Below are positions 53,201 through 64,000 of a stretch of DNA of 64,000 nt, in pieces; position 1 is the first letter of the stretch; every line of letters begins with the position of its first letter. The translations under genes were made by a program, and so were the position numbers. Source of the DNA: Colias croceus. Taxonomy: Eukaryota; Arthropoda; Insecta; Lepidoptera; Pieridae. The stretch spans positions 9,560,501 through 9,624,500 of the forward strand of contig NC_059556.1 in assembly GCF_905220415.1 (NCBI RefSeq), written 5' to 3'. The notes under the pieces were generated by a model. That model did no database searches, had not been told where the DNA came from, and saw nothing but the letters and a program-made list of their open reading frames with translations.

Positions 53201-54718
53201 CAAACTTATCACAAGTTTAAGATTCAAATATTCAATGTCGTCACACATGAGGGCATAACTCAAACACAGAGGAGTTAAATGATCCGTGGCTGTGTTTCTG
53301 CTGTAGTATTCCGGATCATGCGTAATTAAGAAGCGTGTGACGTCACGGGTAACGTCACGGGCGAGGGTGTCTGTGTTACCTGTGTGAGCTGCGGGAACAG
53401 CTGGCGCAGGATGCCGATGGTGCGCTTGTTGCGCTCGCTCAGCTCGGAGCCCGGGGCACCCAGGTTCAGAGTAGCAAGGGTTTCCTGGAACAATATGCCG
53501 TTTATTATTACACGCTTATTACTTTCATATTGGCTTCATATTATGTGTACGTACTTAAGCACATTGTAATTGAATAATGATGAGCCAGGAATTAATATCT
53601 ATCTACTTTTTAATATAAAGTTCCTACTGTAATGCATACAATATTATCAATGATAAGATGATTTGTATTTAGAAATGTTTGCTCTCTACCTATTCGTTAT
53701 ATTATTCTCTGTAATTAATAGTCGATTGATATGTGCGTCTTGGATGTAAATATTAGTAATAATATTCTTGCCTAGATATTAAAGTCTTAACTCTAAAACA
53801 ATACACAATAAAGTAACTTTATACGTGTTTTCATTAAATTTATTCGTTAGTTATTGAACATTTATTGTGTTATGTGGAAATGTACAGCTTAGAGTAGGTA
53901 CTAGGTATACACTTTTTTGTTCAGTATGCTTATAACCCGCCTTGCTATGTTTGCATTGTGGTCAAATAAGAATGTGTATAGTGATGGTGACTGCATAGTA
54001 ATTCTGCATAATTACAACAATTAACCGTAGATTTCATAATTACATACTATTAGGTATATACGTAAGGGTAAGGATTTGAACTCCGAAACTATCGTCCATT
54101 GCCCACAAAATACCACAATAATTGCAATTCCCATACATTTAGCAATTATCTTGGCGAGAGATCTTACGCACGCGATATTGTCGTTCTAACTTCTTCCCTG
54201 CGGCCGAATTGTCAAGCCGAGCTACATTTATATATGTATTAATACTGGTATTTGTTACGTAACTCCTTATGTAAGAACAACTGGTGCATGCGGTACAATA
54301 TGAAACGGGTTCTTTAATTATGGTATTTCACTTACTGAACTACTTACGAACATTTTCCATATTTTGATTTGTAAATATGAACGAAAGGAAAATTTTAAAT
54401 GAGATTGAATATGTTAATCATTAGATTTCATATTTAGATATTGCCTCATTTGATCGACATCCACTGGATTAGGCATTGATTCCTTTAGCCTTGATATGTA
54501 CATTGTACAAAATTAAAAAGTTGGAAAAGCACAAAAATGTGACATACTTGTGCGCTGTTAGCGGGAGCGATGATTTCGATGATTTCAGGCTGCGAGTCGA
54601 GCGCGGGGTCGGGCTGCGGTGCGGGGTCGGGCTGCGCGGCCGGTTCGGGCTTCGCCTCGGGCGCGGGCGCCGCCGCTGCCAGCGCCACCAGGCCTAGTAT
54701 GAACAGTGCGCTTCTCAT
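49977..54718 (-). CDS. Secreted, cysteine-free proprotein of unknown function, 7 coding exons, 373 aa
   Basis: Exons: 54718-54548, 53484-53380, 52765-52535, 52365-52175, 51508-51439, 50993-50871, 50207-49977. All are GT-AG and all phases agree. Residues 1-17 are a signal peptide (MRSALFILGLVALAAAA). A proline/acid-rich segment of APAPEAKPEPAAQPDP type follows. Furin-type sites are RNKR (75-78), RRKR (160-163) and RNKR (230-233). Chain 79-163 starts with an amphipathic basic/hydrophobic helix (TIGILRQLFPQLTQIIEQKV, then FGPIFLRAFLGNRN), then Asn/Gly repeats and an acidic run EDDDEDEDEDEDS. Chain 164-233 is Gln/Ala-rich. Chain 234-373 has FLSFGGGSSSGGGSGNFLF, FRLFAGTDSLNVGL and a C-terminal helix (IANLIQDLILRIAQTSERIV). 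There are no cysteines. I do not recognise the family. A cuticle, eggshell, silk-gland or peptide-precursor role is possible but unproven. Confidence 0.85.
50871..50993 (-). CDS. Secreted proprotein exon 6
   Basis: 41 residues, RPAEMVARAAGTAFRLFAGT then DSLNVGLTASHSATLDPNDP and Q. Acceptor gatgttgcag, donor GTACAC. Confidence 0.85.
51439..51508 (-). CDS. Secreted proprotein exon 5 (70 nt)
   Basis: FLSFGGGSSSGGGSGNFLF then DVVR. Too short to stand alone, but phases on both sides fit exactly. Acceptor aaattttcag, donor GTATGT. Confidence 0.85.
52175..52365 (-). CDS. Secreted proprotein exon 4
   Basis: 63 codons and two bases, NALAEDNQLLSGAESQQAEV to DDADDSEENRNK; the third site RNKR is completed across the splice. 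Donor GTAAAC. Confidence 0.88.
52535..52765 (-). CDS. Secreted proprotein exon 3
   Basis: 77 residues: helix, NRNGGGNTNGGGG, acidic run, STTTTSAPNRRKR site, ALFFLP. Acceptor tatgttctag, donor GTATGA. Confidence 0.88.
53380..53484 (-). CDS. Secreted proprotein exon 2
   Basis: 35 residues, ETLATLNLGAPGSELSERNK then RTIGILRQLFPQLTQ; first furin-type site RNKR. Acceptor attgttccag, donor GTAACA. Confidence 0.88.
54548..54718 (-). CDS. Secreted proprotein exon with start codon and signal peptide
   Basis: Residues 1-57, ending IIEIIAPANSAQ; donor GTATGT. The 5' UTR part of this exon runs to 54750, where an acceptor (ttttttacag) shows that a further non-coding exon lies upstream, not located. Confidence 0.88.
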
Positions 54719-54750
54719 TGTGATGATTGTTTGCTCTGCGTGATGATTAT

Positions 54751-57700
54751 CTGTAAAAAATTAAGGAATAATTAGCTACGAGCTCGATTACAATCGGCAA
54801 GAAACAGTAATTGTTTAATTGTTATTGTCTTGTTGCTTGTATATATAAAACGATTATTTACATGAATTTATCCCGGTTTTTTATTAGAGAAACGAAATAA
54901 AATATACGAAATAATTTTATCGGACCTTAATAACCTATATATAAATCTAGAGTTTTCTTAATAAAATTTATGATCTGGTCTGGTTCTTAATAATCGTGAA
55001 ATTTTTCATTATTATGACATACATTCCGCATACTTCTAAGTATTGTTCTATATTTGTAAATCATCAACAAAATTGTTTATAGAGTCAGTTTAGCGCGCCC
55101 ACGCGAGCGGGTTGCAGCTGGCAGCGAGCGGCGAGTTGGTCGGCTGCGGTCGCCGGTTGCGACTTTGAACTCATTCCAAATGGAAAGTTACGAACAACCT
55201 TCACGTTTTTATACAATAATTTTATTATTCCACTTTTATTTCTTAACAAACATGCGTATGCGATAAAAGTCCTTAATGTTACGAAAATAGCGAGGTCAGT
55301 TTCCTTGTCTGTCCGTGCAATTACACCGGCTAATAATTGATATGTGACAAGTGTCACGCTAAAGTGCTATTTCAACTTTCCGGTCTCATTTAAAGTGCAT
55401 TCATTATCTTTTATATTTATTTATTTATTTATTCAATTTAATACACACAACAGGCCACGATCTTGCCGGGTCCATAGGCGCCACATCAATTTTACGAGCA
55501 GATCGCAGCCCAACAAAATGTGTACAATTACAATACTAAAATGGGATACAGTTTATAAACGAATAGAAGTCTCCTTCGTACATATTATATCTATAATTTC
55601 GTACGCAAAGTTTTCATTCGTTTAAACTTTGATCATTGATCGCATATTACAACCGAATAAAGTTGTCACAATATTGTTTTGACAAATATCGCGTTGATAT
55701 ATTTTTAAGTTTTAACGGCGTCTTCCATACATTGTCAATAACTTAGGCTCCACGTTTTACGACACATGTCCGTGTGTTCACCGCCAAGTGTACTCAAAGC
55801 TGAACAAGCCACTTAAATATGAAGTGCGTAAGTTTCCGCAAGCAAAGGTCACGCCTTGGCCCTAAAGTCGTCGCGGCGACCGCGTGACACCGCCCAGCTG
55901 TGGCGACCTGCGACCTGCTGCCTGCGTGTAGCCTGTATATTGTTTGTATTTTTATTTTAATATCTTTTTATTTGCTATCTTTCTATACTGGAAGCAAAAA
56001 CGTGATAAATAACTTAAAACACGCGTGCAGATTATTATTTCCGTCATATTAATGATATATTAACGATTAGGTAACCGTGTTTTATTTTTATTATTTTTGA
56101 ACATGCTTGTTTTATTATTTTATAGAGTTATAATTTAGCGCAGTTGGTAATTGCGAATTACAATAGCTTGTAAGGAGCGAGCGCAACAAGGCGCATTTTG
56201 TCAGTGTAGCCAGCTACCAGCGGAGCGCGGTTCCGGCTTCTCGGCGACGCTCTGGATACCACGATAAATACCTACTATATATATTATTATTTATTACCTA
56301 TTCGATAATTACATATTTTTTTATAATATTCTGAAGGTCGGACATGCCCTTTATTACACATATATTTGCATGAGACGATCATTAATAAGAATAAAGTCCA
56401 AGCTCTACATAATTCCGAAAACGTCGATGAAGTATTAGTATTTCATAGAGTTCTCACATGATCATTGATTATACTTGAATTAAGTTTTTATTAAACCTTA
56501 GTGTTAAGCGATTAATTGGAAAATTTCAATAAAGGATACAATAGATTTCATACGACGTTTTTATATTATAGTGCTTGTATATTAAACAATCAGGTCGTTT
56601 TCTTATCGGCACTTAAATTATAATTATTGTCCGCTCAAAGTTCTATTGTGTTGCTTGAGAATGACGACAGATTTTGTATTACTTTGGTATTTACTTTTAC
56701 GGCTGTTTATTAAATTAGCACTTGTTTATTATTTGATTGCCACAGAGCTTACTCAATGAGCGCTTCAAAAATGTTAATTCATGTAAATATTCGTTCGATG
56801 TTTATGATGTATTAATCAATCAATCTGTCAATGGTGATACTTATTTACATTTTTATAGATTATTATTATTACATTTGTTACGTATTCTATATGTTTATAT
56901 GATAACCTAATCTAGCTTTGAAAGAAGCATGACTAATTATTAATTATTACGAGCTACAATAGAACATAATGTTGTCTTATAAAAAGTATTATATTAAGTG
57001 CTTAGTAAAAAATATTTTAATAATTCAACCATTCCTTTTATTTTATTGCTATCGTTTTTATGATCAAAAATTTATACAAAAGGAGAGTATATCCTTTTTA
57101 TATGGTGTTCACAAGTAGAATAATGTTTTACAAACGAAATATGTGACGTAGCAGAATATCTTTTAATTTTATTTGTATAATTTATCATTTAAAATGTATT
57201 TAAACAAACAAGTTACATGTTGCCATGAACATCTGGACCCAATTAAAATCATATGCAATTAAATTGAAAGAAAAAATATTATTAGGTATTTCTATTGTTC
57301 TTAGTGTATTTTTAATTGTATCGGATAAGAATAACAATTTTTTATTGTATCTGACTTACAGTTACAATATAATATGTTTATACCTACAGTTTCACTTTTA
57401 ATAATTGGGCCATTGATAGTTTGTATTAGTTTATCATACTTAATATTATAATAAATAGTTTAAGAAATGTTAACGTTCTTTATCTGTACATTATTTTACT
57501 GTAAATTGTAATACAAAATGGAATCAATCGTTCAACTTTCTCTATACAAAAATACGTCACTTGTATTTTAATGTTTACGTTCATAAATTATAGTATTTCA
57601 CTATAGCTTTGCGCAAATCAAATATCGTGATACAAATGAGGCAACACTCGAAGGTTAGTCGGAGCTTACAACCGGAAGTTATTTTCACTCTTTGGATGAA

Positions 57701-59221
57701 GGTTTCCACGAAATCGCTTAACGGTTTAATTACTTGTAGGTACATTGTAATTACTTTACATTGTACTTACTTATTACTTGAAGCTATATATATGATTAGC
57801 AGAGGTACAGATCTAGATACACCTCGTCTGGTATGTTAATCGATATCTATTGTTAAGCTTAGTAAATTAAGCTCTATCCTACAACACACGTGAATGAGTA
57901 CATTCAAAATATTTTTAGCAAAAGCGTGAACATTACGAAGATCGCAAGATGTGTAATGGGCAAGTAATGGCGGCTTGCAAGCGATACACCACGGGCGCGA
58001 CCTCGCCGCACGTAACCGCAGACACAATGCATGCTCAACTTTATGGCGTTTAAATTGTTGTTTGTGTTTCTTAAACGGCCATCATGTTATGTAGTCTCTA
58101 GACTGATTACTTAACGAGTCCATAAGTAACAAAGCACCGAACTTGCGCCAGTAGTTATTCATTTTACATTTATTTTGTTCTACGTTATAACTTAATTCGT
58201 ATAACATAGTTGAGCCACATACATTTATAAGTTACGAAGCCTCTCACTGCAGCTGGCCCCGCTAAGTAGCCAACACAATTAATATGTTTTTTCCTCTACG
58301 AGTTACAAAGTAGTGTGGTAATTATAATTTGATACAATATCGCAACGCTCGGGCTCAAATTGCGAGCGGTCGTAAACTCTAACAGTTTGTGACATCGTCG
58401 ACCGATCTATTATGTACAGACACGCGACAAATGCACATTTAACATTCTATATCAGAATTTCTATTCTAGCCTATATTATAACGTGCACAAAGATCATATT
58501 TGCACGCATGTCTCCATAATAAACGGGTAGCCCTGGGCAGTCCGCAGCCGATGATGTAGGACTATTGCAAAATATGGGAATTAAAAATCTGGGCTATGGA
58601 AAGGGGGTGTTAGATGGATTGGTGCCAGCCCGGGTATATGGGAACTAAAGACGTCTGCCTTTTTGATATTAAAACATTGGCATTTGCACGCATTATTATT
58701 TAAGTCCGTGTCTGTATGGTCGAATATTGTCCGATATGAAGTCACCGGGGCGGTTGCCTCACCGCAACTGAAAGATAATTTAACTGTTGAGAAACTGAGC
58801 GGTCAATTTATAACTTATTTTTGTCTATCGAGTACCTGTACATTATGAAAGACGATATTTTGATCGTGACGAATTTATCGCTTGATTTTAATGATATATA
58901 ATTATGTGTTGAAGTATCTCTTACTTTATTGTTAAAAGCAAATATTAAATTAATATTATTACTTGAAATTATTAATGCGATATTAAACTTTAAATATCAT
59001 GGCAGAGATGGATTCGAAACGACGCGTGACGGTGTAGCAATGTTACATTATCTGTGCACTGTGAAGGTTGTTGGTTAAACACTTGTACCCGAATGTAGAC
59101 TTACTTAAGACTGCACTTTATTCAAAACATTAGAACTATATATTATTATCACACATACAAAAACATTACATTACATACTACAGCGCAATTTATGAACATT
59201 AATTGTTACATTCGAAGAGGT
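54751..59221. other. AT-rich non-coding, probably upstream/intronic to the secreted-protein gene
   Basis: No coding exon could be supported. Small GC-rich islands lie at 55085-55160, 55865-55925 and 56170-56265; any could be the missing 5' UTR exon or promoter, but no evidence decides it. A TTTATTTATTTATT run lies at about 55418. Confidence 0.4.
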
Positions 59222-59223
59222 TA

Positions 59224-59492
59224 ACAATCGGAGCATATCGATAGGCAGATATAAGAATATAATGTATAAGAAGTACACAATGCAATCTTTTATTACTCAA
59301 ACATATTTTATTAATGTTTTTGGTAAAGACTCTGCAAAGTCGTTTTTCTCATATTACTATCATCACCAAAAGCTTTTGTCACAATTTTAAGTTATCAGTA
59401 AAGTGTTCTACAATCTAGAATCTTTACCATTAATAAGTAAGTAAGTAATAAAATAATGTATTTCTAATATCTATAATATGCTCCGATTGTAG
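59224..59492. mobile_element. Weak candidate MITE (about 270 bp)
   Basis: ACAATCGGAGCATAT at 59225 is inverted at 59477-59491 (ATATGCTCCGATTGT), with TA-containing flanks. The TIR is only about 15 bp and no second copy is visible. Confidence 0.35.
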
Positions 59493-62400
59493 AGATGAAA
59501 TTGTACTTTACAATTTTCTTTTTAAAACGCTATAAAAACAATGGTGTTTCAAGTCATTTTAAATAAATATAAATTTGTATGTACGCTTATTTATTGATAT
59601 GTCAATTATCATTTTTAACGTAGCGTTACAATCGATGGTAGTATACGTCACGTGTGATTAAGATCCAATGTTGATTATATCGACCTTCTTGCTGAATCGT
59701 GGTTCGTATGTCTGTGGTGGCAATTATCGCATTAAGTAATCCGTCATCCGTCAACATCACACACAAGCAGATATAAACATTCACACGCATTCTCCGACGC
59801 GGCCTCCAATCTTTGGCTGCCATATTCATCTACCTATTAATTAATTCATTATAACATAGTTAAAAGTGAATAATTATTTACATATATTAAAAATATTGAG
59901 ATTATATCTGGGAATAAAATTCATTGGTTTTTTGAATGACCCCTACGAATGTGTTCTTTTATGTATGAAAATATTAAATCATATTACATAATATACATAT
60001 TTACTACGTTTCGTATAATTCAAACATTGTACGAGCGATAGTCTGAATATAACGAAGGTATCTCGTAACCAAGTAGACCAGCAGAATTAAGTAACGTCGG
60101 GTAAAACCGAGCGCTCATAAAGACAACCATTTGCGTTGAGTCGTGTCAAATATAGCGTTTTCTAAATCGGTTTAAATCGAGACCTTATACCACCCACTTT
60201 AATAATTATGCTGTCGCAACGATTGACAAACAGTGAACAACATTTATTCAAATAGCAGCTTATGTCATTATACATTGGATCAACTCTTTTAGATCACTAT
60301 CAAACAATTTAATACCAAAAGATTGAAATATTCCACGGTCTGTTGATCGAAACGTTATAATGTTTAGTGACGTAAGCTTTATTTACAACACATAAGCGTG
60401 TGAGGCAAGGAAACAACAATACTATTATTAGCAATCATAATGACTCCGTGTTGAAGTTATATTATTTGCTAGTTATGTGAAGTGATTGTTATTTGAGAGT
60501 AGACGGTGAGTGGACAGTCGCTCACGTAACGCACGCGCCGCGAAGCCTTCCGCGGCTCTATCTTCCTGCACATCGACGGAGACACCTTCCTCGTATATTA
60601 ATAATAATTAAATAAGATGGCTATTTGTACACTAATAATTCCGGTAGTGTGCACTATTGTACAAACATGAAGCGTAATCTTGACGTTGTTTTAAAAGAAT
60701 ATCGTTACTATCAGGGTTCTAAAGGTATCATTGAATCTAGCCTGATGACTTGTTTGTTTCTAAAAAAAATTGAACCGCTTATCAATTATACTTATCAAGA
60801 ATATTGTACTCACAGAAAACTGTTAAATTAATTATAACTTGGCAGTTGGCATAAATACTACTCAACAAATAGAAACCTTTAAAGGTATCTAACACAACCA
60901 ATTATAGTTATTAATTATAAATATCTAGCAATAACAATCTGAAAAGGTATTTGTTTAATCTGAAGTTAAATCGGTTTACAACACGTGTGAGGCAACTGGC
61001 GCGGGGCGCGGGGAAGTGACGAAAGGCTCCATCCGGCTCCAGGATGCGCCCCGCCATACGCGGCCATACACTGCACACAGGTGATAAATAATACCATAGC
61101 TCCATCTTACTCATTGAACATCATCATTATTCATTAGCTACACACTATAAAATATTTTTTTATGTTATTTACTCGGGTGAACTTATCAAGCGGTTCTAAT
61201 GACTAACAGAATATAGTGTGTGCGCTTAATTCAGAGCAAAATGCAAAGGAAATCATTATATCGATACTCTACACGCAAAAATCAAAACAGTGGGATTATA
61301 AATATATATATATATATATACTCATATTATATTATAAAATTCTTGTTTGAATCTATCAGGGCTCATTAAAATCGTTTTATTAACGAATCAAAGCAAGGAC
61401 AAGTGAGGCAATGTCACTGATAATAATAATGATTACACAACACACTTGTCTCTGAGCGCATGTCAGCTGCGCGGCCGAGCGGAACCCCATTATTGGGGTA
61501 ATGAAATAATTTGCGGAGAACAATACCTCCCACGTAAGTTGCGAGTGGCGTTTCCGTGCGTTGAGACGGTCTCCTTATGAGAGTCACGTGTGTCCGCTTC
61601 GTGGATACAGTATTACAGTGTGTTATAGTTTACCACAGATAATACTATACTAGATTTACTCTTCATATAAATGTAGAGAAGAACTGCGATATGCGTTTAT
61701 TGTAACTTTGGCATGGGGTGGAATTACCTATTGGTAACATGATGCGCCAAAGATCATATTGGTTGCTGGCAGCTTTCATGTAATTTACTCACATTATTTC
61801 CTTTCGATTGTAATTATTAACATCAATGTAATATACAAAGCTATAAGGACATTAGTGATTATTAATGTTTTTTCTGGCGTCGATATCGATTTCGAGTATC
61901 GATATAAGTGTACTCATATCAAACAGCGAGTAAAACGCGAGTAAACAAACATTACACTCGTTTGTGTAAACTTTATCTTTTTAGGATTTGTCTTGAGTGC
62001 TCGTAAAACATTTTGCATGTTATTTCTCAATAATATAAGTGACCTAAATGGGTTTTTATGATACTTAAGGTAAGGTATAAGGTACTTACTGGTATTTTTT
62101 TAATGATATGCAGTGGCATAATATATAAATAATTATCTTTATATTAGACGGCTATTATTTTTTGCCATTTCGCTATAAGTTGTTTTATACAGTTTTTAAT
62201 ACGAGGAAGTGTATTACAATCTGATACAAAAGCCTTTATAGTACCTACTCAGTGTAATGTATACTCAGTGTATTTAATATTTATTATTTGTGTTTTTTAT
62301 TTCCTTAATTAAAATTATAATGGTGCCATTAGCATGTAATGTTTTTTAGGTATAAATTACATAAATAATATTTTGTTACATATTAAGCATAATAATATAG

Positions 62401-63188
62401 TGTACCATATATGTTAATTTAAGAGATTCAATGTTCACACATTTTTTTTATGGACGTATGTGATATTTTACCAATTTTAAATACCCATATACAATATGAT
62501 TAGCCGTGAGAAAACGATAACACGAGTTTCGAAAATATCTCGCCGTGGCAGCACGTCGCGTCGGCCTTCGGTGTGACACCGACCACTTTTACTGTGTTTT
62601 TATTCTACATCACACCGAGGTTATTACCAAATATATCTTGAGATACTTTGAATTAATTAATGTGATTGATTTATTATCCAATCAATTAATATTCATAATT
62701 ACCTCGTCAAATTAAATATAAGGAATTTAAAATATAGGTACATAAACTACGACCTTCAGGCGGCATACAGGAATCGAATACTGTATAAATTACGAATAAC
62801 CAAAAGGGCCATTTGTATAAAATATTATCCGCCCTATTGTTGTCTAAAAGGAAAAGCTTTAATTCGATCGTAATAATATATTTTTAATTTACAGCCAAAC
62901 CATTCGCTAAATGAAAGAAGTGTATTGCACCGGAACCGAACGATTTAATAGATAATAATAATATCGATATCAGTGACCTCGCCCGGACGTCCCCCCACTT
63001 CCCCCCTCACGTTACCTTGTGTCAATGACACTTATTCATTTAAAACTAAACGATTGATTATTGGCATACAATATGCATAAAATAAGCTTTAGATTTTAGA
63101 GGACAACTAAATAATCTTGAAAAATGTCAAAGTTATTTTCGGTTTACAACTCGTAAATTTGTCATCCGTAATCATGAGTAATATTTTT
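59493..63188. other. AT-rich non-coding; nothing recognised
   Basis: Short open frames (60-70 codons) have no family signal. GC-rich patches lie at 60525-60590, 60990-61070 and 61455-61490. A (TA)n run lies at 61300-61320. Confidence 0.4.
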
Positions 63189-63449
63189 AACCGACTTCAA
63201 AAAAAGAGGAGGTTATCAATTCGGCCGGTATGTTTTTTTTTAATGTATGTACACCGATTACTCCGAGGTTTCTAAACCGATTTATGTGATTCTTTTTTTG
63301 TTCGATGCGGGATGGTGTCGAATTGGTCTCATAAAAATTTTATTCGGATAGGCCCAGCAGTTTTTATTTTATGAGCATTTTGTATGTATAATTGTAAATG
63401 TTGCAAGTGCAAGTTTGAAGTCGGTCGGTTTTAACTCAGTTATCACTTG
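63189..63449 (+). mobile_element. MITE family C, copy 3
   Basis: Same orientation and ends as the copies at 19514 and 39229: AACCGACTTCAAAAAAAGAG to GTTTGAAGTCGGTCGG and CAGTTATCACTTG. Confidence 0.85.
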
Positions 63450-64000
63450 TATTCTGAATATTAAAATATATGACATAAAGAGATTGGCCCAATTACCGAT
63501 AAGTTTAATCTTAACATTGAAAGTAAAAGTATAAATAAAGTCACGGTCGAGTGTTGGCACACGAGAAAAGCTGCAGGGTTGATTTTAATTGAGCCATTTA
63601 TATGATTTAAAAACATAATTCACCCTATTGTAATTGTAAATCAGCAATCCGCAGGTCACGGAAATAATTGAAGTTTACAAGAATGGTGTGTGGTTGCAAA
63701 ACTAATCGATTATCTGGCGTTGCTTGTTGCCCCATACGTGGTGTTGCCCCACACGCATTGTGCGGTCCCCGCTGCGTCTGCGCGCAGCACTGGGCGGCGG
63801 CACTTCGTCCGCATTGTGTGTACTTTTGCGAAATCCTAATTCCTTCCCGTCTAGTTGGAAATTCTCAACTATTCATTCATGAACGAATTGTTTTTGAGAG
63901 AGCCAAACGAATATTTATAAAAAATAGAGTAGTAGTTAAAGTAGCGTAATCATTCAATGTGCTTAATGGAAAGAAACTGGAGGCAAAAGATAAGATGTAC
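63450..64000. other. Non-coding to the right edge
   Basis: A 93-codon + frame at 63668-63949 is cysteine-rich at its start but has no recognisable features or splice context. Confidence 0.35.

Noticed and set aside
63668..63949. 93-codon cysteine-containing frame at the right edge
   Set aside because: Cysteines cluster only in the GC-rich first half, there is no signal peptide and no splice context.

Overview
The window reads as nuclear DNA of a lepidopteran insect (butterfly or moth). It is AT-rich, with short GC-rich coding exons separated by introns. It is crowded with non-LTR retrotransposon ends, MITEs, a piggyBac relic and RTE-type tails of the kind common in Lepidoptera. This is inferred from the sequence alone; no database search was run.

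Four host genes can be supported. (1) The 3' end of an EHD-family membrane-remodelling ATPase gene (Past1/EHD) lies on the + strand: exons 2625-2795 and 4642-4844, with the 5' part off the left edge. The reading frame also stays open through the splice donor to 3511, giving a possible alternative C-terminus. (2) An intronless Sgt/SGTA co-chaperone gene lies on the - strand (9931-9065). (3) A complete eight-exon Actr10/Arp10 gene (dynactin pointed-end actin-related protein, 376 aa) lies on the - strand (33584-25468). Its 4.1-kb intron 4 is packed with mobile elements and bracketed by CA and GU repeats. (4) A seven-coding-exon gene for a secreted, cysteine-free protein of 373 aa lies on the - strand (54718-49977). 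It has a signal peptide and three furin-type cleavage sites; its function is unknown.

Mobile-element layout: 6313-7122 MITE with an 8-bp target duplication; 7844-8419 fold-back; 10170-10972, 29636-30486 and 35072-35929 three copies of one TIR element; 11.9-21.5 kb three internally deleted copies of one LINE, two of them forming a giant inverted repeat (about 3.3-kb arms around a 0.28-kb spacer) with (TA)n at the junctions; 21.6-24.2 kb a long open LINE ORF; 27.7-32.5 kb Harbinger-like and pogo/Tigger-like MITEs in and around Actr10; 33.9-37.0 kb a decayed TIR element; 39.1-48.2 kb a possible nested element with matching ends. The last contains a piggyBac relic with TTAA target duplication and an 11-bp minisatellite invaded by three different LINEs. 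From about 54.8 kb to the right edge there is mostly AT-rich non-coding DNA with no gene I can support.

The host genes are unrelated housekeeping or secreted functions. The main interest lies in how repeats shape them (intron bracketing, read-through exon, MITE-filled introns) and in the dated, nested transposon structures, several of which preserve empty target sites.
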